From: Endotrypanum monterogeii
Lineage: Eukaryota > Euglenozoa > Kinetoplastea > Trypanosomatida > Trypanosomatidae
Length of the DNA: 64,000 bases
Reading direction: 5' to 3'
Assembly (NCBI GenBank): GCA_000333855.2
Contig: CM007339.1
Location: 551,777-615,776, forward strand
The notes beneath the pieces are model-generated. The model worked only from the letters and a program-made list of their open reading frames with translations, was not told the DNA's origin and ran no database searches. Shown piece by piece: positions 28,773-39,343 of the stretch (within the stretch, counting starts at the first letter, position 1; every line of letters begins with the position of its first letter). Both the position numbers and the translations under genes were made by a program.

Positions 28773-31370
28773 ATGGCTGAGGCGTTCTTGAGTCAGCAGC
28801 CGCACCCGGCCAAGCAGGCCCGGGAGGCGGGGCCGTCTGTGATGGAGATGCGAGTTTCGTGGACGAGTAATGGCCTGGATGTTCACATTCCGCCGCCGCG
28901 GTACATTTGGCGCGGCATACACCGCTCCATCGTGGACAACATCGACAAAGTGTCGGCCATGCTATACCCCGTTCCCTTCTCGTGTGTCGTCGCTTGCGCA
29001 GCTGGGTCGTGCTTCTGTGTATGGTATGTACCACAAACCTCTTGGCTTCACACGAATCCAGCGAGCAAGTGGCTGCGCTACGTCGACACCATCGTAACAC
29101 CCTTTTCGCGTTACCTCCCCCCCGCCTCGCAGGCACCCGTGCTCTGCGCAAAGGTATGGGTCGTCGGGCTCGCTGCGGCAACGGTGCTACATCGCTTCTC
29201 TCTGCGGAGGCTGCTGCGGTACAAGGGATGGATTCTGGAGAGAGATCCCCAGAAGCCCTCGTGGCGCACGCGTGTGTGGTCGCTGGTCGTCCGCACTTTC
29301 TTTGTTAGTCCATCCATCCCAAAGATGGGGGTGTATGGGCGCTGTCTCCCCAGTGTGCCTCTGCCTTCGTTGCAACAGACGGTGAACGGCTACTTGTCTA
29401 GCATGCGTTCTATTTATCACCAAAGGGACAGTGACGTCAACGATTGGCTGGAGCTGCGCCGTTCCGCGGAGTCTTTTCTGCTCAATGAGGGGCCGTCACT
29501 GCAGATGTACCTGCGACTGCAGCGCGTGATGAGCCAAAACTATGTGTCGGAGTTGTGGACCCGTAACGTGTTTCTTGCTGCGCGAGACTCGCTGTGCCTG
29601 CACTCCAACTTTTACACTGTCCCCTTCGCAGAGCATTTACCAACAACTATCCCCGAGGCGCGCGCTGCCGTTCTTATTTATCTCCTCGCGCAGCTGAAGA
29701 GCCGAATTGAGTGTCGTACCTTGTGCCCCAACTTTACTGGTCCTCGACAATGCGTTCCGTTGTCCATGAATCAGTACTCGATGGCGTTCAACACAACTCG
29801 TATCCCAGGCCGTGAGATCGACGTCCTCGAGCACACCAGGGAGCGTGAGAATAATTACTTCGTGATTCTCTATCGAGGTCGAATTTATCAAATGACAGTC
29901 GTGGACCCGCAGACGGGGCGTCTGCTTACACCACACCAGTTGGAGGTGGTGCTGCACCAACTGCTTGTGGAGGTAGAGGAGGAAGTAAGCACTGGCCGCG
30001 ACGAGTCTGAAGAGGATGACGCAGAAGACACACTCGAGACACTCGGAAAGAAGCGCTCGTATCGTATACTGGAGACACACCTCCCTGTGTTGACCACTGC
30101 GCCCCGTGCACAGTGGGCTGATGTTCGCAATAGCTACATGCTCCACGATTCCAGCAACAACATTCCTTTACGCATCATCGAGAAGGCGATGTTTGTTGTC
30201 AGCTTTGATGAGCGATGCGGGATGTCTAGACACCAAAAGCCAAGCTCATCCCTGCCGGATGGCAGGCCCCTCTCCACGGATTGCGCTCATTACCTCTGTG
30301 GCAACGGCTCTAACCTATGGTGCGACAAGAGCTTCAATCTTGTCATTCGGTCTGATGGCCACGTTGGGCTGCACGTGGAGCACTCGTGGTGTGACATGTC
30401 TACTTTTCTCGGCTTCTTCGAGCATGTTGCGGCGCAGGAGGAGTCTGCCGAGCTTTGGTATGATGTGGAAACCGGACACGCCAAGAAGCTGACGGAGGAC
30501 AGGCGTCGTGCAAAGCTGTTTTCAGCGCCCGATATGGACGACCCGCTTTACCCAAAGCGGTTGCGTTTCGTTATCTACAAAAAGCTAGGTCTAGCGATTC
30601 GAGAGGCGCACACCGAGTTTCTATTCAACGTGGGCTCGCAGGTGGATCTGCATATCGTCCGGTACACCGGATATGGGCGTGAGGTACCCAAAGGCATGGG
30701 TTGCAGCCCAGACGCCTGGGTTCAAATAGCGATTCAGCTCGCTCACTACTATGATCAGGGTGGACATTTGAGTCTTGTGTACGAGTCAGTGCCGCAGCAC
30801 ACGTTTGCTAAGGGTAGAACGGAGGCGGTACGGAGTGTGACTGACGCGAGCACTGCTTTTGTAAAGGCGATGGCCTCGCCTGAGGGCGGCGATGCCGCCA
30901 TGCCTGCGGAGGAGAAGTGCGCGTTATTGGTGGACGCCTGCGCCCATCATCAGCGCGCTGTGCAGGAGGCGGTGGCAGGGCGCGGAGTGGATCGGCATCT
31001 CTTCGCGTTATTCATGGCGAGTGTTAGTCAGGAAACACCTTCTGATTTTCTTACAACTGCTCTTCGCAAGACCGAGTGGAAGGTGAGCAGCGCTCAAGCG
31101 CATCAACGCACTCTGCTTGATCGACTCCATCCTGCAGATGGGGGGAAGGTGTATCACGAGACGCCAGGGTTCGGCTTCGGCCCTGTTTCTGCCGATGGCT
31201 ACGGCATCTCCTACTGTTTTTGCGTCAACGGGGTACTCTACATCACCATTACATCTCACAAGAACTGCGATACCACTTCTTCACGCGCCTTAGGGAACCA
31301 CATTGTGAAGGCACTCGATACTTTGGGCAATCTCAGCATGTCTTGTCGCCGCGCTTCAGCCCCGTTGTGA
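28773..31370 (+). CDS. carnitine O-acyltransferase, CPT1-like
   Basis: 865 residues from ATG 28773 (the frame extends upstream only with a TTG). Two N-terminal hydrophobic segments, about 68-87 and 127-143, precede a choline/carnitine acyltransferase domain, the layout of outer-membrane CPT1. The catalytic histidine is in HVEHSWCDM (His537), with the acceptor-site features PLSMNQYSMAFNTTRIPGRE and LSLVYESVPQHTFAKGRTE. An acidic insert (EVEEEVSTGRDESEEDDAED) splits the domain near residue 395. The enzyme transfers long-chain acyl groups between CoA and carnitine for mitochondrial import. The membrane placement suggests a CPT1-type role, but soluble carnitine acetyltransferase activity cannot be excluded from sequence alone. 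Confidence 0.85.
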   Translation: MAEAFLSQQPHPAKQAREAGPSVMEMRVSWTSNGLDVHIPPPRYIWRGIHRSIVDNIDKVSAMLYPVPFSCVVACAAGSCFCVWYVPQTSWLHTNPASKWLRYVDTIVTPFSRYLPPASQAPVLCAKVWVVGLAAATVLHRFSLRRLLRYKGWILERDPQKPSWRTRVWSLVVRTFFVSPSIPKMGVYGRCLPSVPLPSLQQTVNGYLSSMRSIYHQRDSDVNDWLELRRSAESFLLNEGPSLQMYLRLQRVMSQNYVSELWTRNVFLAARDSLCLHSNFYTVPFAEHLPTTIPEARAAVLIYLLAQLKSRIECRTLCPNFTGPRQCVPLSMNQYSMAFNTTRIPGREIDVLEHTRERENNYFVILYRGRIYQMTVVDPQTGRLLTPHQLEVVLHQLLVEVEEEVSTGRDESEEDDAEDTLETLGKKRSYRILETHLPVLTTAPRAQWADVRNSYMLHDSSNNIPLRIIEKAMFVVSFDERCGMSRHQKPSSSLPDGRPLSTDCAHYLCGNGSNLWCDKSFNLVIRSDGHVGLHVEHSWCDMSTFLGFFEHVAAQEESAELWYDVETGHAKKLTEDRRRAKLFSAPDMDDPLYPKRLRFVIYKKLGLAIREAHTEFLFNVGSQVDLHIVRYTGYGREVPKGMGCSPDAWVQIAIQLAHYYDQGGHLSLVYESVPQHTFAKGRTEAVRSVTDASTAFVKAMASPEGGDAAMPAEEKCALLVDACAHHQRAVQEAVAGRGVDRHLFALFMASVSQETPSDFLTTALRKTEWKVSSAQAHQRTLLDRLHPADGGKVYHETPGFGFGPVSADGYGISYCFCVNGVLYITITSHKNCDTTSSRALGNHIVKALDTLGNLSMSCRRASAPL

Positions 31371-32587
31371 GGACTCGGGAGGGTGTAGCCCACTCACCTG
31401 CTGAAGTGGCCAATTCGCGGCGCGGCAATTTTTCCCTGCAGGTACAACGCTCGGCGCATGGGAAGACACCTGAGGAGGTCAGCAAAAATAAAGGGCAGCC
31501 TCGGCGGTGGTGGTGGTGGTGGCGGAGAGGGGGGATATGGGGTAAAGGCGACAGCCATTATGTTTTTCTTTTCGACAAAGGTATATATCTATATATATAT
31601 ATATATATATATTGATTTTTTCCCTTTTTTATCCCTCTCCCCATCTATACCTCTTCCTGTCGATGCGCTTTTTATCCTTGGCCAAATGACTATACATTCG
31701 TGCTGTTTCCCATCGAATACCTTGTTCTATTCGTTGGCGAACAACAGGGGGTGGGTGGGTGGGGGCATCACCTGCCACGCTCGTACATATTTGATCTGAG
31801 AATAAAGGGCGCCCGTGTGTGTGTAGAGTGAGAAGCGCTGCGGCACAGAATGAGTACAAGTCATTTTCCGACGATATATATGTGATTCCGCAGCGCACGT
31901 ACTTTTGATCCGCACTCGAAAAGGCGTGCCCTCGCTCATGCACAGAAGAAGAAAAAAATGAAGAACACGAAGGTTTGAGTGCGCAACTATTTTCCACCTA
32001 CCATTTTCTTAGAAGCACGAGGAAAGTCCCCCCTCCCCTCTTCTCCCTTCCCACCTCCTGCACCCCAAAACACACACATATATATATATATATATATATT
32101 GGCAAGGAGTGATTACATGCCCCTCTTGTGTTCTTGCCTAGTCTCGCGAAGGCACATATTCAGGCAGCAATACTTTTCTTCTGTGTCTCCCGTTATTCTC
32201 GATTCCCCTTTGCACTGGTGCCGCCCTCTACAGGAATACATCTGCAACAACAGTGTTTACTTGAATAACCTCGTGCTCTCTTCAAATATTCACACAGGTT
32301 CATACGTACTAGGGAAGGTGCATGGCTTATCTCAACGCACCTTACCGCCATATCTAGGAGTCCAGAGGAAGATTGTTTATTGTCAGTGACTTCGTTACAC
32401 ACACACACACACACGCACACACACAGACACACACATACGCCACCTCATCCCCACTCTAGAGATCGCGCCTGTGCTGTTTTTCGCATTTCCGCTTCCATCA
32501 GTAGAACTGCAGAGGGGGGCGTAGAGACAGGTCAACACCTGTGGGCGGTCAGATCACCCGGGGTGGGGGGGGCACACATTATTCATA
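31371..32587. other. spacer with GGT, TA and CA tracts
   Basis: (GGT)n at 31505-31522, (TA)n at 31582-31612 and 32078-32099, (CA)n at 32397-32434. AG at 32500-32501 after a pyrimidine-rich stretch is a likely splice acceptor for the WD-repeat gene. No gene seen. Confidence 0.5.
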
Positions 32588-33793
32588 ATGGCCAACTCAG
32601 GCTCTGCGACGGGTGAGGACGGGGCGAAGCGCTTTAGCCGCCAGCAGATCATTCAGCACGTAAAAAAAAGTTTGCTTTATACGGCCTTTGACGTCAGGTG
32701 GGTGCCGCAGACAGCGTCCTTCGTGGTGGTCGGTCAGTACCCCAATAACCATGGCGCGCTTTCCCTGTACCAGCTGCACCACGGAGATCTAAATCCGACG
32801 GTAGAGGTGCGGCTTCCACACCCACTCAAATGCTGCACTTTTGGGCATAATGCGTCTTTTGGCAGCATCGGAAACGGAGGCGCGGGTACGAGCGGTAGCA
32901 CTGCTCCTGCTGGCGTGACAGCAAATCAGATCGCGACGGGTGACTTTGCCGGCAGCTTACAGATATTCGATTTGAGTCGCCTCGGCTCGAGGAACGCGAA
33001 CGCATCCAATGCCTTGAGCGATGTGACAGAGGCATCTGTGCTACACATCCCTCACGCGCACGAAAGCATAATCAACGCCATCGACGGTGCGCGCTACTCG
33101 GGGCCACCGGAGGTGGCAACAGGAAGCCGCGACGGTGCCGTCAAGGTGTGGGACACCCGTCAGTCTAACAAGCCTGTGGTTTCTCTGAACCCTGCCGATC
33201 CTGCCCGCGCCCGCGACTGCTGGACAGTGCGGCTAGGAAACAGTTTTGACGTGGATGAGCGCGTGGTGGCTGCAGGCTACGATAATGGTGACGTCAAAAT
33301 ATTCGACCTACGGACGCAAAAGATGTTACACGAGATGCACGTGAGCAATGGCGTGTGCGATTTGGAGTTTGATCGACCCGACATTCCCATGAACAAACTC
33401 TTCGTGTCATCCCTGGAGGGCCGTGTGCGGTGCTACGATATGCGTACGTTGCATCCTAAGCTGGGCTACGCGTATGTGGAGGAACGCGTATCTGAAGGCA
33501 CCGTGTGGTGCTCGCGCGCGCTTCCACAGAATCGAGAAATATTCTTGAGTGGTGGTGGTGGCGAACTGGCACTGTCTCTCTACAAGTACCCCCCAGAGCG
33601 TACCCTGAAAGACGGTGATGGGCAGCAGCGCGGTGTACCTGGTGCGGTGGAGGCGCTGAACAAGGTGAAAATTGGCGATCAGCCGATCAACGCAGTGGAT
33701 TGGAATCGCTCTAAGGAGGGCCTCGCCGTTTGCGCTTCTTTCGACCAGTGTGTTCGGGTCATGCTGGTCACGAAGCTCAGTTTGTTGCTATAG
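32588..33793 (+). CDS. WD-repeat protein, WDR92/DNAAF10 (Monad) type
   Basis: 401 residues. Beyond generic WD repeats it shares stretches with human WDR92: HGDLNP, the ESIINAIDG segment, ATGSRDGAVKVWDTRQ, RDCWTVRLGNSF, GYDNGDVKIFDLR, NGVCDLEFDRPDIPMNKL, STVW-like EGTVWCSRALPQNREIF and CASFDQCVRVMLVTKL. Length (human 357) is increased by a Gly/Ser/Ala-rich insert at about 98-118 and a longer Ser/Asn/Ala-rich stretch in the first propeller blades. WDR92 is a cytoplasmic adaptor of the R2TP/prefoldin-like complex and is needed for axonemal dynein assembly in flagellates. Together with the PIH1 protein at the left, this puts two proteins of that pathway in one window. Confidence 0.9.
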   Translation: MANSGSATGEDGAKRFSRQQIIQHVKKSLLYTAFDVRWVPQTASFVVVGQYPNNHGALSLYQLHHGDLNPTVEVRLPHPLKCCTFGHNASFGSIGNGGAGTSGSTAPAGVTANQIATGDFAGSLQIFDLSRLGSRNANASNALSDVTEASVLHIPHAHESIINAIDGARYSGPPEVATGSRDGAVKVWDTRQSNKPVVSLNPADPARARDCWTVRLGNSFDVDERVVAAGYDNGDVKIFDLRTQKMLHEMHVSNGVCDLEFDRPDIPMNKLFVSSLEGRVRCYDMRTLHPKLGYAYVEERVSEGTVWCSRALPQNREIFLSGGGGELALSLYKYPPERTLKDGDGQQRGVPGAVEALNKVKIGDQPINAVDWNRSKEGLAVCASFDQCVRVMLVTKLSLLL

Positions 33794-35401
33794 CGCCATG
33801 GCAAAGGGGTAAGTGGTAAAGTCACGGGGACAAGATGGATAGAGCTGTCATCGCCAATACATATTAGATGGGTGCAAGCGTGCATGCGAGGAACTCCCTC
33901 GTGGCCTGAGTCTCTCTTATTAGTTCTGTCGTAAACAGCGAACGAAACACATGTACTCTTCTGCATTCATGACTGCGACTCTGTACCCCCAACTCCCCTT
34001 TTTCGTTTTCTCCCTCGCACTTCTTGTTCTCACGCGACTTTTTTTTTTTCGTTTGCAATGTTTTCTTGGACTGCGCTTTAGTCCCGTGCGCGTGCGCGGT
34101 CTTCAGCAAAGAATACGTGACTGCCGTCCAAACGAAAGGTGATCATGTGGTTCTCCCCTGGACTTGGTTCCACTTGCTGTTGATGGGCAATGTTGCTGTC
34201 TGTCCTCGTTTCTCGTTGCCATTCCCGGGGTATTTGCATAGACCGCAGTCATTGTTGTCAGCGGTGCAGGTTTGAGTGTTCGTCTTTGTGTATGCATCGA
34301 GTGAGTTGAGGGTTCTGAGACCAGAGGGGGGGGGCGAGCACCAGGTGCATACTCTCTCAGTGTCACGGAGGGGGTACCACCCCTCTCGCTCCCCTCTTCC
34401 CTCTTTCTTCTCCTTCAGGCCTTTGGTATTTCTTTCGTTTTGCGTATTACCTTTTTTTGTTTCTCTTTCCCTTCCCTTCCGTGGGTGTCTTCAAATTACC
34501 ACAGCAGGCGAGAGATCACTCTGCCGAATGATGTATCCAATACACCCCTACCCGAACCCACCGATGGACGGGACCAGCAGCCTCAGGAAAGGCTTCAGGT
34601 CGCTAAGGATAACCTGCATGTGCACAGACGCAAGGGGTCAACGACAAGCTCTACATGGCTGCTGTCCGCGTCGACATAACGTGAGGAGGATAGCCATCTT
34701 CACAATAGACGTGGGTCTTTGAACATCTTGCTTCTCACGCGTGTGCGTGTGCGGTGGGCGTTTATTTATTTTTTCCCCCAAAGTGAGGAAAGGATGCAGG
34801 TGGTGAGATATCAATATACATATATATCTATATATATATATATATCTATATATCTATATATGAGTATCGCTACTCTTCTGGATCCCCTCTCATTCCGCAC
34901 ATCGGTGAGGGATGCAAGAGAGATGGCATTCGGTGATATATATCGTCTGCTCTCGAGTGCTGTGAATCTTAATTTTGGATGCAGACGTCGGCCAAACTAC
35001 TGTCATGCTTTTCTGATGCGCTTTTTTTTCTCACCTGTATTCTTGACCCATGTATTTACACCCTCGTCGCATCTCTGCGCGCACGCACGCATGTACACAT
35101 ACGCCAGTCCGCCTCGTGTCTTTCCTTCTTCCTGCGCAGATTTCTCTTAGCTTCACGCATATTCCCTCACCTGCTACCTTTACCTGTAGCACGTCAACGA
35201 GAAAACGCGTCGTCTTCCCCCCCCTTCTTCTTCTCCTCTCACTTATTTTTTTTCCCCGTAGTTGCTTCCCCTCCATCTCAGCAAGTTGCTACCGGACTTT
35301 CCATCGTCGTTGACTCCTTTCAGCTCACCTGATAAGGTGCACTCGTCGTCTTCTCTCGCCCTTGTTTCCCACCTGTTACCGTGGTGAATACCGTCAACAG
35401 A
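33794..35401. other. spacer with TA tract and splice acceptor
   Basis: T-run 34038-34050, G run 34326-34334, (TA)n interspersed with TC at 34812-34861. Long pyrimidine tract 35214-35257 with AG at 35260-35261 is the likely acceptor for IMPDH (5' UTR about 140 nt). No gene recognised. Confidence 0.55.
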
Positions 35402-36946
35402 ATGGCGTCCAATAACTCAAGCTACCGCATCAAGACTATCAAGGATGGCGTAACCGCCGAGGAGTTGTTCCGGGGTGATGGACTGACGTATAATGACTTC
35501 ATTATTCTGCCAGGTTTTATTGACTTCAGTGCCTCTGATGTGAACATATCTGGTCAATTAACCAAGCGTATTCGTCTTCACATCCCGGTCGTATCATCGC
35601 CGATGGACACGATCACGGAAAGTGAGATGGCCAAGAAAATGGCGCTTATGGGTGGTGTCGGCGTGCTGCACAACAACTGCACGGTGGAGCGCCAAGTAGA
35701 GATGGTAAAGTCGGTGAAGTCGTACCGCAACGGGTTCATTTCTAAACCAAAGTCGGTGCCGCCCAACATCCCCATCAGTGATATTATCCGCATCAAGGAG
35801 GAGAAGGGTATCAGTGGCATCCTTGTGACAGAGAACGGCAACCCGCATGGAAAGCTTCTTGGAATTGTGTGTACCAAGGATATCGACTACGTTAAAAACA
35901 AAGACACGCCGGCTTCGGCGGTCATGACAAGACGGGAGGCGATGACAGTGGAGCGTGCGCCAATCCAACTGGAGGAGGCGATGGATGTGCTAAACCGAAG
36001 CCGCCACGGATATCTTCCCATCTTGAACGAGATGGGTGAAGTTGTCTACCTCTGCTCCCGTCGTGATGCTGTTCGCTCGCGCAAGTACCCGCACAGCACC
36101 TTAGATAAGACCGGTCGCCTCATCTGCGCTGCTGCTACCTCAACTCGCCCAGAAGACAAGCGACGTGTGTCAGCGTTGGCGGATGTGGGCGTGGATGTGC
36201 TGGTGCTAGACAGTTCTCAGGGAAACACGATTTATCAAATTGCCTTCATCAAGTGGATCAAGGCTACATACCCACACCTTGAGGTTGTTGGGGGCAACGT
36301 GGTGACACAGGATCAAGCCAAGAACCTCATTGACGCCGGCGCGGACGCTATTCGCATTGGTATGGGCAGTGGAAGCATTTGCATCACACAGGAGGTACTC
36401 GCATGCGGTCGCCCCCAGGGTACGGCTGTCTTTAAGGTGGCGCAGTACTGTGCGTCTCGCGGCGTCCCGTGCATTGCCGACGGCGGCTTGCGCCAGGTCG
36501 GCGACATATGTAAGGCTCTGGCGATCGGTGCCAACTGCGCGATGCTCGGTGGCATGTTGAGTGGCACGACGGAGACGCCTGGAGAGTACTTCTTCAAGGG
36601 TGGCGTTCGCCTGAAGGTGTACCGCGGCATGGGTAGCCTGGATGCGATGAGTCAAGGCAAGGAGTCTGGCAAGCGCTACCTTTCCGAGAACGAGGTGGTG
36701 CAGGTTGCACAAGGTGTATCCGGCAACGTTGTGGACAAGGGCTCTGCGACGAAGCTCGTCGAATACGTCGCAAAGGGACTTCAGCAGTCTGCGCAGGACA
36801 TCGGCGAGACGAGCTTTGACGCGATTCGAGAGAAGATGTACGCCGGTCAGGTTCTCTTCAATCGCCGCTCTGCTACGGCACAGAACGAGGGTGGCGTGCA
36901 TTCGCTTCACAGCTACGAGAAAAAGCTGTTTGCAGCGAAGCTTTAA
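35402..36946 (+). CDS. IMPDH: inosine-5'-monophosphate dehydrogenase, glycosomal
   Basis: 514 residues from ATG 35402, the length I recall for Leishmania IMPDH; the upstream open codons begin only with GTG. It catalyses the NAD-dependent oxidation of IMP to XMP, the first step to guanine nucleotides. The barrel contains the substrate loop GMGSGSICITQE with catalytic Cys327, and GGLRQVGDICKAL with MLGGMLSGTTETPG. A pair of CBS domains (about 110-230) interrupts the barrel. The protein ends in AKL, a type 1 peroxisomal targeting signal, which places it in the glycosome, as established for Leishmania IMPDH. All functional elements look intact. Confidence 0.96.
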   Translation: MASNNSSYRIKTIKDGVTAEELFRGDGLTYNDFIILPGFIDFSASDVNISGQLTKRIRLHIPVVSSPMDTITESEMAKKMALMGGVGVLHNNCTVERQVEMVKSVKSYRNGFISKPKSVPPNIPISDIIRIKEEKGISGILVTENGNPHGKLLGIVCTKDIDYVKNKDTPASAVMTRREAMTVERAPIQLEEAMDVLNRSRHGYLPILNEMGEVVYLCSRRDAVRSRKYPHSTLDKTGRLICAAATSTRPEDKRRVSALADVGVDVLVLDSSQGNTIYQIAFIKWIKATYPHLEVVGGNVVTQDQAKNLIDAGADAIRIGMGSGSICITQEVLACGRPQGTAVFKVAQYCASRGVPCIADGGLRQVGDICKALAIGANCAMLGGMLSGTTETPGEYFFKGGVRLKVYRGMGSLDAMSQGKESGKRYLSENEVVQVAQGVSGNVVDKGSATKLVEYVAKGLQQSAQDIGETSFDAIREKMYAGQVLFNRRSATAQNEGGVHSLHSYEKKLFAAKL

Positions 36947-37070
36947 CGTGTCTTGACAGGTCGCCGTCAATACCATCCGGTTTCCCACCTCCTGCCTTCC
37001 TCTTTCTTTTGGTGGCACCGTGTTTCACCTCCCTTTTCTTTTTTTGCTGCTGTTGCTCCTCCAGGGACAC

Positions 37071-37112
<42 letters not shown>

Positions 37113-37791
37113 GCACACACATATCTGTTGAGTGACCAGTCGATGATTTTTATTTCTGTTTGCTTGCCTAGCACGCCCCTTCTTGTGTGCATTTCACTGA
37201 AGCGATACACGCCAGTCTCGAGCTCCTCCTTCATAAATGCTGTTCTGTGCTCCACTGACTTGCTCTGAGAAGGGCTTTGGTGACGAGGTTTTGCCACGTT
37301 CTTTCTCTTATTCCAGTTTTGTTCTAATTGCGTGTCGGAGCTCGCCATTTTTTTTTTTTCGCGTTTAGAGGCTTCAGGCACGTGCCGTGTGATGTGATGC
37401 AAGACGTCACCAAAAATGCTAGAGGGCTTTTTGGGGGAGTCGTGAAGACACTTGGAAGGGGTTGTGAAGAGCAGAGCACAGCGGCTCCCCCCTCTCGACC
37501 GCTTTTGCAGTGATGTTTTTTTTTGTTGCTCCAGAACAGAACATTATCCATTGTGTGTGTGTGTGTGTGGCTACATCAGCGCTAAGTAGGAAATCCTTTT
37601 CTTCTTCCCTTTTTTCTTTTCCCCGCTCTATTCTGAGAGAAAAAAAAATCAAGTTGGCGCTCATCAATATAAGGGATCACGCTGGCTGGCTGCTGAAGAA
37701 ATGAAGCCCCACTCGTCTCCACTCCACTCCACTTCGCTTTTTGATTGATTTATTTATGCGCGTCTATATGTACGTCTGTATCCGTTTCTCT

Positions 37792-37828
<37 letters not shown>

Positions 37829-39343
37829 GTCTTTTCTTTGCCTTTTGTCCCCCTCGTCTGTTCTATTTTCTAAACTGGGCCGCGTCACCGTTGCAATGAA
37901 AGACGTCTTGGTGTTTGTGCGTGGGTGAGTTCAAACTTAATCTTTTTAAGCGATTTAAACCCTACTTCACCCCCCTCCCCCCTCCCCCCTCTCCCCCACA
38001 CACACAGACACAGACACAGAGAGAGAGCAACTCGCGCATTCTCACTCATGCATCCATCTTCAGGCCATCATCGCATTCCATCTCCTCCATACGGTAGCGG
38101 AGCAGCATGCCATCAATCGCCCCTCCCCTCTTTTTTCCCATCTGTCTCCGTCTCGCCCCATCATTGTGTGAGCATGTTTCTGTGCGCGTTTGTAAGTGGC
38201 GCATGCTTTCACTCGCTTTATAAATTTTGTGTGCTCTTGCTCTCCTCTATTCGATGCATTCAGAAAATGCGCGAAGTGCAAGGCAAAGAGCCGGAAAAAA
38301 GAGTTGCATATAGCAGGCCTGACGTGCACGAGCGAGTCCAGTGCCGTTGCCTTGATTTCCCCTGTTGCTGTTTTTCCCATGTTTTTTTTTTCGATCGAGA
38401 GTTTTTCCTTTTCTGCCCAACAGAAATGGAATGGGTTCTTGCTGTACCGCTTTCAATGAGGGGAGTACGTCGACACACCTTTCTCTACCCGCAGAGGGTG
38501 TGCATGAGGCAGGGGGGGGGTATGGATCTGATTTGATATATATATATATATATATATATATATGACTGCGGCTGCGGCTGCAACTGCGTGCGTGTTCGTA
38601 CGTGATTTTTCTTCAATTTTTCTCATTTAGAGCTTTGTGAGTTCGTCCCTCTTTAATTTTTTTTTGTCGATACCAGCGTAATTTATCTCCAGTGATATTG
38701 GCGCGTCATTGCAGATTGCATTAATCGCACACTCGTGTGCCTAGCCATATTACAAAAAAAAAATGAACGGTAACACAGAGAGGTTTACGTATAGGATCGA
38801 TGGTTAAAGGTTGTGGGGACTGACACAGCTCAGTCACATCACTTCCCCTACTCTCAATATTTCGAGATTCGTAAGTGTTTGCCATCCGTTCTCGTGGAGA
38901 GCATATGCGCGTCTTTTTTTTTTCATTGAATGTGCGTTGTCTCCAGAGAAAAGGGGGGGCGTAGTTGCATCCCGTTTTTCTGTGTTTCACTCACAGTTCC
39001 ACCACCTTTTAAAGTGAAATTTCTTCCGCCCTACTCCTCTGTTTCTGGCGTGGTATTGTGCTACGGACTGCGCATCTGGCGTGTATCCAATGTGCGACTG
39101 TGCCACCACAGTTCCTTTATCCCCCACCACAAGGTGACTGAGCACACGTCGCAGTCAGTCGTCACCAGGAGGATTCAACACACACCAGGAGAAAAGGGGA
39201 GGAGGACTGCATACACGCTTTGACTGCTCACTCAAACTCCCTCATACACTCATTTTTTTTTTTTGCCAGCTAGACCCTCTGCGTTCCCTTCTCCGAAATT
39301 TCTGAGTTTTTTTTTTTTGTACCACAGGTATTCGAGTTACACG
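36947..39343. other. long spacer with CA, GT and TA tracts
   Basis: (CA)n at 37077-37110, (GT)n at 37552-37568 and 37796-37825, C-rich pyrimidine run 37969-37996, G run 38511-38519, (TA)n at 38536-38563. The T-run 39307-39318 with AG at 39326-39327 is a strong splice acceptor 17 nt before ATG 39344. Open frames within are low-complexity. Confidence 0.55.

Noticed and set aside
36206..37018. 270-codon frame antisense to IMPDH
   Set aside because: Shadow of the IMPDH coding strand.
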